From positions 62,001 through 126,000 of the forward strand of contig NZ_JAFEVL010000001.1 of NCBI RefSeq assembly GCF_016901135.1: a stretch of DNA of 64,000 nt, written 5' to 3'. This DNA is from Martinezella lusitana (GTDB lineage: Bacteria > Pseudomonadota > Alphaproteobacteria > Rhizobiales > Rhizobiaceae). Below, piece after piece: positions 45,005 to 52,192 of the stretch. Below the pieces are notes generated by a model. It had not been told where the DNA came from. It made no database searches and saw nothing but the letters and a program-made list of their open reading frames with translations. How positions within the stretch are numbered: position 1 is the stretch's first letter; every line of letters begins with the position of its first letter. A program made the position numbers and the translations under genes.

Positions 45005-46018
45005 TCAGATCGGCGGGATTTTCCCGAGCGGGATGAAGCCGCTGAGCGCGAGGCGGCCGCGATCGGCCGTCAGGTCGACGGAGACTTTGTCGGCACCGTT
45101 TGCAAGCGCCTTCAGCAGCTTGGTCGCGGTCTTGATGACATTCTTGGCGGCCGGCAGCGTCGCCGTCAGGCTATCGCCCCATGGCCCGATCTGATTGATC
45201 TCCAGCTTGAACTGGCCGGACAGAAGTCCCTGATCGTCGAAATTGAAAGGGCCTGACAGCGTCATGACGCGGCCGTCGCCGATATCGATGACGGCCTGAT
45301 GCAGCACGCCTGCGGCACCGCGAAGGCCTTCCCGGTCGCTGCCGTCGAGCAGGCCGGCCTTGCCGGTCAGCGTCACATTGGCGCTTGTCGAGGCGGTCGG
45401 CAGTGTCTGCGGGAAATCCTTGATGACGGCATTGGCATTCTCGATGCCGATCGCGAAATCCAGGTCGCTGCCGTTCTGGCTGGCGTGCATCTCTGTGCGG
45501 GCGGCGGTCACATCGGCGCTCTGGCCGGTGAGGGAGGAGACGATGGCTGCCTTCAGCCCCTCGATAACAGTCTGGCTCTGCGCGACGCCGCGACCCTTGG
45601 CAACGAGGTTCGATTGCAGGTCGGTCCATTCGGCCGATACCGTCAGGCCTTCGGCGGTGCGCAACTCGGCCGGTGATTTCAGGTTCCAGCTGACATGGTT
45701 CGGCTGATAGACCGGCGCCGAGGCATTGAGGGTTTGGAAATTGGCCGAGACACCTCGGGTCTGATTGTCGATGGTCACAGTGTCGCAGGTCAATCCCATG
45801 GAGAAGGGGAAGCCGCTGAAGTCCATGTTCGTGCATTTGCCGGCAATGCCGGCACTGTTCTGCTGGCCGAGCGCCTTCAGCACATTGGTTTTGACAATAT
45901 TGGTCGCGTAATACCACCCGCCGGTATAGAGCCCGGCGAAGACCACCAACAGTCCTATCAGGATGAGCGATAGACGTTTGCCTCGACCGGTCGCTACGCT
46001 CTGGCTTGACGCTGCCAT
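45005..46018 (-). CDS. DUF2125 membrane-anchored periplasmic protein
   Basis: A 337-residue protein with one N-terminal membrane helix (LSLILIGLLVVFAGLYTGGW region) and a beta-rich domain of the DUF2125 family (CTNMDFSGFPFSMGLTC, a conserved paired-cysteine block). Function is unknown; family members are typical of alphaproteobacteria. The start is ATG 46018, six bases after GGAG; a TTG 12 bases upstream overlaps that site. Divergent from chaC by 50 bases. Confidence 0.88.
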   Translation of the reverse strand: MAASSQSVATGRGKRLSLILIGLLVVFAGLYTGGWYYATNIVKTNVLKALGQQNSAGIAGKCTNMDFSGFPFSMGLTCDTVTIDNQTRGVSANFQTLNASAPVYQPNHVSWNLKSPAELRTAEGLTVSAEWTDLQSNLVAKGRGVAQSQTVIEGLKAAIVSSLTGQSADVTAARTEMHASQNGSDLDFAIGIENANAVIKDFPQTLPTASTSANVTLTGKAGLLDGSDREGLRGAAGVLHQAVIDIGDGRVMTLSGPFNFDDQGLLSGQFKLEINQIGPWGDSLTATLPAAKNVIKTATKLLKALANGADKVSVDLTADRGRLALSGFIPLGKIPPI

Positions 46019-46068
46019 GTTGTTCTCCAATGGTTGGACTGAAGTTTCACACTGATTTGGCGTTGGAT

Positions 46069-46602
46069 ATGGACGAATTTTGGGTGTTTGGCTACGGATC
46101 GCTCATGTGGAATCCGGGCTTCGACTATGAGGAAAAGGCGGAGGCCATTATTTTCGGCTACCGCCGCTCGCTTTGCGTTCATTCCTGGGTCCATCGCGGC
46201 ACCGAGGCGAGCCCCGGCCTGGTTCTTGGTCTCGATCGTGGCGGCTCCTGCCGCGGCATGGCGTTTCGCGTCTCGACGACTGCGTGGGACGAGGTATTGG
46301 CCTATCTGCGCGAGCGTGAACTGGTCACCAATGTCTATTTGGAAAGGATAGTGCCGATCCGGCTCGCCGATGGCCGGCGCGTGACCTCGGTCGCCTATGT
46401 CGTCGACCGCGATCACAGGCAATATGCCGGCGCGCTGGATGCCGTCGAGGCGGCTCATATCGTCGAATCCGCCAGCGGCCAATCCGGCCCGAACGATGCC
46501 TATGTCTTCAATACGCTGACGCATTTGCGCGAGATGGGCATCCGCGATCAATGGCTTGAGCATGTCGTCGGCGAAATCGAGCGAATGCGGGAAGCGTCCT
46601 GA
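46069..46602 (+). CDS. ChaC-type gamma-glutamylcyclotransferase
   Basis: A 177-residue protein with the ChaC start FWVFGYGSLMWNPGF and the glutamate region RELVTNVYLE. It degrades glutathione to 5-oxoproline and Cys-Gly. The start at ATG 46069 places FGYGSL at the usual position; a longer frame from 46006 is not supported. Divergent from the DUF2125 gene and convergent with plsC. Together with gloB it forms a second glutathione-related gene in this stretch, but they are separate units. Confidence 0.92.
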   Translation: MDEFWVFGYGSLMWNPGFDYEEKAEAIIFGYRRSLCVHSWVHRGTEASPGLVLGLDRGGSCRGMAFRVSTTAWDEVLAYLRERELVTNVYLERIVPIRLADGRRVTSVAYVVDRDHRQYAGALDAVEAAHIVESASGQSGPNDAYVFNTLTHLREMGIRDQWLEHVVGEIERMREAS

Positions 46603-46638
46603 CAGGCTGCTCCTCCGCACGATGCGGCGGCCTTCGGT

Positions 46639-47445
46639 TCAAACCGCTGCGGCGGCAACCTTTGCCTTGTTGATTTCCGCCAGACGCTGCGCTGCGGTCG
46701 GTGGAACAGGGAGATGCGGATTGTTGGCGATGGTCTCGACCAGCAGTTCGTCGCTGGCCTTTTCCGTCTCCTCCATCAACCGCGCAAAGAAAGCGTCGGG
46801 ATCCATGCCGGGCTGGATCGGCGGCAAGATGCGCACCTTCAGGTGGCCTGGATATTTGCGGAAGGTGCGGCGGGGCCAGAACAGGCCGGGATGCATGGCG
46901 ACGGCGACGACTGGGATTTCGAGATCGCGATACATGCGGGCGATGCCGTATTTATAGACCGGTTCGGCGCCCGGCGGGCGGCGCGTGCCCTCGGGGTAGA
47001 TGATGAGCTGTCGGCCGGTGGCGAGCTCTTCCCGCGTGCGTTTCAATACGTCGAACATCACCTTGCCACGCGCGCCGCGGTCCACGGGGATCATGCGCTG
47101 CTTCCCAGCATACCAGCCAAACAACGGAATCCACATCAGCTCGCGCTTCAGGATATAGACCGGATCGTCGAGATAGGGCAGCAGCGCGAAGGTGTCCCAG
47201 AAGGACTGATGCTTGGGCGCGAAGATGTAGCTTCCCTTGGGGATATTTTCGAGGCCTTCGATCTCGAAGGTCGTCCCTACGATCTTTTCCATCAGCCAGG
47301 TGCTGGATTTTGCCCATGCCTTGGGGATTGCATATGCGGCCTTGCGCGGCATCAGGAAATAAATCGGCGACAGCACGATCATGCGAATGATCAGATTGGC
47401 ATAGAAGGCTGTGTTGAACAGGATCGAACGCAAGATAATCATCAA
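46639..47445 (-). CDS. plsC: 1-acyl-sn-glycerol-3-phosphate acyltransferase
   Basis: A 268-residue membrane enzyme. The acyltransferase motifs are KHQSFWD (H-x4-D) and YPEGTRRPPG, after an N-terminal hydrophobic segment. It adds the second acyl chain to make phosphatidic acid at the inner membrane. Minus-strand neighbours upstream (YdcF-like, ftsX, ftsE) point the same way with gaps of about 70-95 bases, so a joint transcript is possible. Confidence 0.92.
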   Translation of the reverse strand: MMIILRSILFNTAFYANLIIRMIVLSPIYFLMPRKAAYAIPKAWAKSSTWLMEKIVGTTFEIEGLENIPKGSYIFAPKHQSFWDTFALLPYLDDPVYILKRELMWIPLFGWYAGKQRMIPVDRGARGKVMFDVLKRTREELATGRQLIIYPEGTRRPPGAEPVYKYGIARMYRDLEIPVVAVAMHPGLFWPRRTFRKYPGHLKVRILPPIQPGMDPDAFFARLMEETEKASDELLVETIANNPHLPVPPTAAQRLAEINKAKVAAAAV

Positions 47446-47540
47446 GGCTTTCCCAATGCACCGGCTTGCGCCGGCATCCTAAGGCTTGCCTACACGATTA
47501 CGGCGTCAATAAAAAGTCGGTGCGTGCGCGCTCGCGCATC

Positions 47541-48263
47541 TCAGTCCGGATCGTCGCTCTGTTCCTGCGAGCGCAGGCCGACCGGGCGCCCCAGGCCAGT
47601 CAGATTGCGGGCGCCGGTCAGGAGAACCTTGGCATATTCGGAGATCATCGTGCGCAGCGCATTCGGGTCGGTGAACCAGTTCTTGGTCTTCAAATCGGAA
47701 TTGACAACCGGATAGGGAATGAAATCCGTCGCGGGATCGACATATTTCAGCTCCGCGAGGCTGCGGGGCATGTGGTAGTTGTTCGTCACCACCAGGACGC
47801 TCTTGTAGCCCTTGGCGTGGATCCACTTTGCCGCTTCGCGTGCATTGCCGATCGTATCGATGGCGTCATAGCCGATGTCGACGCAGCAATTGAAGAGACC
47901 GACCGAGCTCTGCGTCAGCCTGCGGATCTGCGACGGCGTCGTGGTCGGATGCGCGCCCGATATCAGCAGCCGGTGGCCTGCGCCGGAGCGCAGCAATTCG
48001 ACGGCCTGGTCGATCCGCTGATAGCCGCCCGTCAATACGACGATGGCGTCCGCCTTGGGCTCGAGCGGCGGCTTCAGCGTGGTGATCGAATCGGCAAAAT
48101 GCAGGAAGCCGCCGAAAATGATGGCGGCGAGGAAAATGAAGGCGAAGCCGCCCCAACGCAGGAGACGCCGGAACAAGCTGCGACGCACAGGTCTATCGCT
48201 GCGGGATTCCTCCCGCATCGACTGCGAACTCACGGCCTTGCGAGTCGACAGATCCATGCTCAT
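47541..48263 (-). CDS. YdcF-like (DUF218) membrane protein
   Basis: A 240-residue protein with a single membrane helix (about 35-57) and a DUF218 domain: DAIVVLTGGYQRIDQAVELL, LLISGAHP and VTNNYHMPRSL, where the NxxH block is conserved. DUF218 proteins are linked to envelope metabolism (SanA, ElyC). It lies downstream of ftsX with 69 bases between. Role not established. Confidence 0.87.
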   Translation of the reverse strand: MSMDLSTRKAVSSQSMREESRSDRPVRRSLFRRLLRWGGFAFIFLAAIIFGGFLHFADSITTLKPPLEPKADAIVVLTGGYQRIDQAVELLRSGAGHRLLISGAHPTTTPSQIRRLTQSSVGLFNCCVDIGYDAIDTIGNAREAAKWIHAKGYKSVLVVTNNYHMPRSLAELKYVDPATDFIPYPVVNSDLKTKNWFTDPNALRTMISEYAKVLLTGARNLTGLGRPVGLRSQEQSDDPD

Positions 48264-48332
48264 GATTCGGTATTATACGACAATTGCGGCAAGGAACGGG
48301 CTGACGGACAGCAAAAAATACTCACCGCGGCG

Positions 48333-49379
48333 TCAATTCTGCACACCGTCGGCCCTGCCTGGATCGGAACGGATCAGATCGATCTCGTAGATCGTGCGCA
48401 TGACGGTGAAGCGTGCCGTGAGAGTCGTGAGCAGGGCGATGACGATCATGGTCGCGAGAATGCCGACATAGCCGAGTGCACCTACGGAAAAAGTGCCGAA
48501 AAGGGCGGTTGCCTGGTCGGTCTGCGGCGTGGCGATCGTGCGGCTCTGCAGGATGCCGGCGCTGGCGAAGAACAGGGCGGCAAGGCCGCTGCCGGCAGCA
48601 GATCCCTTCAGGCTGATCTTCAGGAAGTGCTTCTGAAATTCGGTTGCGACGAAGGTGCTTTCGGCACCGACGAAGTGCAGCACTTCGACGATGTGGCGAT
48701 TGCCCGAGAGCGCACCGCGGGTGGCGAAGACCACGGTCAGCACCATGGCCGTGAAGACCAGCAGCAGGACGCCGGTGCCGATGAGAACGGTGGTGTGGGC
48801 CATCGACACCAGCCGGTCGACCCAGGTGCGGTGGTCGTCGAGCGTCGCTTGCGGGATCTGCGCCTTGAGCAGGGCGCGCATCGCCTCGAAATCCGGCGCA
48901 TGCGTCTCGTCTATGGTGATGATGACAAGGCGGGGGACGGGCAATTCCTTGATGTCCAGGCCGGCGCCGAGCCATGGCTCGAGAAGACGTGCCGTCGCCG
49001 CCTCGTCGACGATCTGGCCGGACTTGGTGCCGACGAAGCTGAGCGCGATATCCCGGGCGCTGACCAGCGCCTTGTCCATGTCGAGATTGTCGTCCGGCTT
49101 GATCTGGATGGTGATCTCGCGGGAAATCTGGCTCTCCCAGCTTGACGCCGTCGCGCGCACCATGCTAACGGCGCCGAGCGTGAGGCAGGCGAGAAAGGCC
49201 ATGATGGCGATGACGACGATCAGCGCGTTGCCCTGAATATTGGAGGACGGCACGATCGGCCCGGTGGGGCGCACGCGCATTTCCGGCCGCTTCCGCTCCG
49301 GCGGAGGAGCTGCGGGTGTTTGCCGCGACTGCGCAGCTTTGGCATTCGGGGCTTTCCTGCGGGGGGCGGGCTTAGTCAT
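48333..49379 (-). CDS. ftsX: Cell-division ABC transporter subunit FtsX
   Basis: A 348-residue membrane protein. A long, basic, proline-rich cytoplasmic N terminus (about 1-50) precedes the first helix; a periplasmic domain follows, then three helices. FtsX with FtsE links ATP hydrolysis to peptidoglycan hydrolase control at the septum. It overlaps ftsE by eight bases (49372-49379), a coupled pair. The motif set is weaker than in gammaproteobacteria, as usual. Confidence 0.92.
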   Translation of the reverse strand: MTKPAPRRKAPNAKAAQSRQTPAAPPPERKRPEMRVRPTGPIVPSSNIQGNALIVVIAIMAFLACLTLGAVSMVRATASSWESQISREITIQIKPDDNLDMDKALVSARDIALSFVGTKSGQIVDEAATARLLEPWLGAGLDIKELPVPRLVIITIDETHAPDFEAMRALLKAQIPQATLDDHRTWVDRLVSMAHTTVLIGTGVLLLVFTAMVLTVVFATRGALSGNRHIVEVLHFVGAESTFVATEFQKHFLKISLKGSAAGSGLAALFFASAGILQSRTIATPQTDQATALFGTFSVGALGYVGILATMIVIALLTTLTARFTVMRTIYEIDLIRSDPGRADGVQN

Positions 49380-50031
49380 AGATATCGAGATGCCCTCCCG
49401 ACAGGATCATGCGCCTAGCCTCGATCTGGTCCATCAGGCCGAGGTCGTGCGTGGCGATGACGACCGCAGTGCCCAGGCGATTGAGCTCCAGGAACAGGTT
49501 GAGCAACCGCCGTGCCATCGGCGGATCGACATTGCCTGTGGGTTCGTCGGCGAGCAGGATTTCCGGGCGGTCGATGAGGGCGCGCGCAATGGCGGCGCGC
49601 TGCTTTTCGCCGCCCGACAGAATCGGCGGCAGCACGTTGATGCGCTCGCCGAGGCCGACCCATTTCAGCAGTTCCAGCACATCGGTGCGATAGGAGCTTT
49701 CATCCTTGCCGCGCACGCGCAGCGGAAGGGCGACGTTCTCATAGGTCGTCAGATGGTCGAGCAGTCGGAAATCCTGAAAGACAATGCCGACGCGCCGGCG
49801 CAGGAGCGGCAGCTCGTTGCGCGGGATCGAGGAAATCTCCCGGTCGAACATGCGGATCAGCCCACGGGTCGGCTGCAGCGACATGAAGAGCAGCCGCAGC
49901 AGAGTCGTCTTGCCGGCGCCGGAGGGTCCGGTCAGGAACTGGAACGATTTTCTCGGTATGTCGAAGCTCAGGTCGCGGAGGATTTCCGGACCCATGCCGT
50001 AGCGCAAACCGACGTTCTCAAAGTGAATCAA
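49372..50031 (-). CDS. ftsE: Cell-division ATP-binding protein FtsE
   Basis: A 219-residue ABC ATPase with Walker A GPSGAGKTT, Q-loop VFQDFRLL, signature LSGGEKQR, Walker B ILLADEPTG and the H-loop ATHD. It is the cytoplasmic partner of FtsX. The start is ATG 50031. The upstream 210 bases contain several TTAAC elements (for example near 50072, 50086 and 50146) that could be parts of CtrA sites, but none has full spacing. Confidence 0.95.
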   Translation of the reverse strand: MIHFENVGLRYGMGPEILRDLSFDIPRKSFQFLTGPSGAGKTTLLRLLFMSLQPTRGLIRMFDREISSIPRNELPLLRRRVGIVFQDFRLLDHLTTYENVALPLRVRGKDESSYRTDVLELLKWVGLGERINVLPPILSGGEKQRAAIARALIDRPEILLADEPTGNVDPPMARRLLNLFLELNRLGTAVVIATHDLGLMDQIEARRMILSGGHLDIYD

Positions 50032-50241
50032 CGGGCAGTCCAGTCTTCCGCAGGGTTCAGTCAGGCGACTTGTTAACCAACGGCGTTAACAGCCGGTAAA
50101 TTTTTCTGGAAAGGCGCCCAATTCATGGCGATCTTTGCGAAGCATTAACCATTAAAATTTACGACTGGGCAGGATTCGTTTCAATGCCCAGATTAGCAAT
50201 GGGCGTCGAAACCATGTGGATCACCGCAAAGGGAGGTCATC

Positions 50242-50910
50242 ATGGGCGCTTTTCGCCACCGTCAGCAGCAGGCGGGGTTGGTTTATGACCTCATTCCGCC
50301 CGAACGCGGGTCTGGTTCGGGTCAGTCGCACCGTTTCGTGCCGAAGCAGGATATCATCGATGCCGAATTCGTGACCGTCGTTGGCGGGCGCGGCAGGAGT
50401 GCTTCGGGCGTTAACATGCGCCACGACGGTCCCTCCGGATCGAAAACGCCGCCACGGCCGACGCGCGGGAATGTCCTCTTGCCCATCCTATCCGCTTTGC
50501 GTTTTGCCGAAGGTGTTTTGCAGCAGGCATCGCGGCGCAGCTTCGTGGCGCTGATCGTCGCCCTTGCAGTGCTCGTCTTCGGGCTTGCCGGCGGATTTTC
50601 CGGATTGTCCAGCGCGCCGACCGAGGCGGCGGTCGAGCCGCTGCAATTCTCGCATGTAACGCTGACACCGCGCGACGAGAACGGCATGCGGGTCCTGACG
50701 CTGAATGGCATCATCGAGAATGCGAGCGGCGCCACCCTGTCGATACCGTCGATGCGCGCCGATCTCTTTGCCGGCGACCAGCTGGTGCGGAGCGTTGTCG
50801 TCAATGCGCCGATGAACCGCCTCGCGCCGCATGAAAGCCGCGGATTTTCCACACGATTGCAGCATCCTGGTGGAAAAACGCCGGATGTTCGTCTTTCCTT
50901 CATACCCTAG
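50242..50910 (+). CDS. Conserved hypothetical single-pass membrane protein
   Basis: A 222-residue protein. The first 85 residues are polar and disordered, then one membrane helix (about 102-122, VALIVALAVLVFGLAGG) leads into a C-terminal beta-rich domain (VTLTPRDENGMRVLTLNG, NASGATLSIPSM). The ATG follows GGGAGGTCATC, a strong site. It is divergent from ftsE. Its TAG stop is the first three bases of a palindromic repeat (50908), so the repeat may have set the C terminus. Function unknown. Confidence 0.8.
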   Translation: MGAFRHRQQQAGLVYDLIPPERGSGSGQSHRFVPKQDIIDAEFVTVVGGRGRSASGVNMRHDGPSGSKTPPRPTRGNVLLPILSALRFAEGVLQQASRRSFVALIVALAVLVFGLAGGFSGLSSAPTEAAVEPLQFSHVTLTPRDENGMRVLTLNGIIENASGATLSIPSMRADLFAGDQLVRSVVVNAPMNRLAPHESRGFSTRLQHPGGKTPDVRLSFIP

Positions 50911-51023
50911 AGCGTGATGCCGAAAAGTGTAAGGGGATTTCGGGCGACATCACGCTCTACCTGTTTGATTCTAGAGCGGATTCAGATTTTAGGTCGATTC
51001 GACCTAAAATCATCCGGCTCTAG
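50908..51023. repeat. Two adjacent palindromic repeat units
   Basis: Unit one has TAGAGCGTGATG (50908-50919) and its complement at 50948-50959. Unit two runs from CTAGAGCGGATTC (50971) to GGCTCTAG (51022) and encloses the near-perfect inner palindrome ATTTTAGGTCGA/TCGACCTAAAAT. Both begin and end with TAGAGC/GCTCTA. They resemble the RIME-type repeats of rhizobia and lie upstream of hpt. Confidence 0.7.
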
Positions 51024-51109
51024 GGGGTGTGTCGGGCTTGCCGATTGTGCTACGGGCTTGTGCTTGATCGGCGGCCGAGCGCCGCAGCAGCCATGGAGCA
51101 TGCCAATCA

Positions 51110-51658
51110 ATGCCTGTCGTACGCGGGAAGAACATCGAGCCGCTTTTCACTGCCGAGCAGATTGCCGAGCGCAATCATGCCATGGCGAAGGAAATCGCTA
51201 GCGGACCGACGAAGGATCTCCTCGTCATCGCCATCCTCAAGGGTTCGTTCATCTTTGCCGCCGACCTGTTGCGCGCGCTGCATGAGACGGGGCTGGCGCC
51301 GGAGGTCGAGTTCATCACCCTTTCGAGCTACGGCGCGGGCACGGTCTCCCAGGGCGTGCGCATCGTCAAGGACATCGACAGCGATGTGAGGGATCGCGAC
51401 GTGCTGCTGATCGACGATATTCTGGAATCGGGCCGCACCCTGCGTTTTGCCAAGGAACTGCTCTATGAGCGCGGCGCCCGCAATGTGACGCTGGCCGTCC
51501 TGCTGGACAAGAGCGTCAAGCGCCAGGAAGAGCTGGAGGCCGATTATGTCGGCTTCGAATGCCCCGACTATTTCGTTGTGGGCTACGGTATGGACGTTGC
51601 CTATGCCTTCCGCGAACTGCCCTTCGTCGGCGTGGTCCTGGGCGATGCCACCCCGTAA
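51110..51658 (+). CDS. hpt: Hypoxanthine phosphoribosyltransferase
   Basis: A 182-residue purine-salvage enzyme with the PRPP-binding motif VLLIDDILESGRT and the flexible-loop segment LSSYGAGTVSQG. It converts hypoxanthine or guanine with PRPP to the nucleotide. It stands alone between a repeat region and cpdR. A stem-loop follows its stop. Confidence 0.95.
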   Translation: MPVVRGKNIEPLFTAEQIAERNHAMAKEIASGPTKDLLVIAILKGSFIFAADLLRALHETGLAPEVEFITLSSYGAGTVSQGVRIVKDIDSDVRDRDVLLIDDILESGRTLRFAKELLYERGARNVTLAVLLDKSVKRQEELEADYVGFECPDYFVVGYGMDVAYAFRELPFVGVVLGDATP

Positions 51659-51670
51659 TCTGCGTTAATG

Positions 51671-51693
51671 GGGACAGTCGGCCCGGCTGTCCC
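51671..51693 (+). terminator. Hairpin after hpt
   Basis: GGGACAG (51671-51677) and CTGTCCC (51687-51693) enclose a 9-base GC-rich loop 12 bases after the hpt stop. The T tract is poor (ATTCTG). Confidence 0.5.
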
Positions 51694-51817
51694 ATTCTGC
51701 TCCGGCGATGACGACTCATTAACCACGGAGCCTAATCGTCCCCCCGTCGTTTACCTATCGCAAACGGAATTCTGGTGATTTCTGTCGCGGAACATGATGG
51801 ACCACGGAGCATAGACC

Positions 51818-52177
51818 ATGGCAAAAATTCTGATTACGGAAGACGAGGACTCTCTTCGCACCTTTGTCGCCCGCGCGTTGCGCTTGGACGGCCACGAGAC
51901 CGAAGAGGCGGCCGACGGCGCCGAAGGTCTGGAAAAGCTCAAGCAGGGCGGTTTCGACCTGCTTCTCTCGGATATCCGCATGCCGGTCATGGACGGCATC
52001 GAGCTCGCGCATCAAGCGCATTCGACCTGGCCTGGAATGAAGATCCTGCTGATGACCGGTTATGCCGAGCAACGCGAGCGCGCCGACGACCTTATGGAAA
52101 AGATCGTCGATGTCGTGGCCAAGCCTTTTGCGCTGCCGGATATCCGCAAGGCCGTCGCCCGCGCATTGGCGGCCTGA
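51818..52177 (+). CDS. cpdR: Single-domain response regulator CpdR
   Basis: A 119-residue receiver domain and nothing else. The acidic pocket is ITEDED near the N terminus, the phosphoacceptor aspartate is in LLLSDIRMPVMDG, and the late lysine is in AKPFAL. The sequence matches the CpdR group, which controls ClpXP localisation and cell-cycle proteolysis in alphaproteobacteria and is phosphorylated via the CckA-ChpT relay. No kinase is adjacent. Confidence 0.9.
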   Translation: MAKILITEDEDSLRTFVARALRLDGHETEEAADGAEGLEKLKQGGFDLLLSDIRMPVMDGIELAHQAHSTWPGMKILLMTGYAEQRERADDLMEKIVDVVAKPFALPDIRKAVARALAA

Positions 52178-52192
52178 ACCGTACCGCTTGTT

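Noticed and set aside
47466..49145. Plus-strand open frame of 559 codons opposite the YdcF and ftsX genes
   Set aside because: Antisense to two motif-supported genes, no domain visible.
50032..50241. CtrA binding sites upstream of ftsE
   Set aside because: Several TTAAC half-sites occur, but none has the TTAA-N7-TTAAC spacing.
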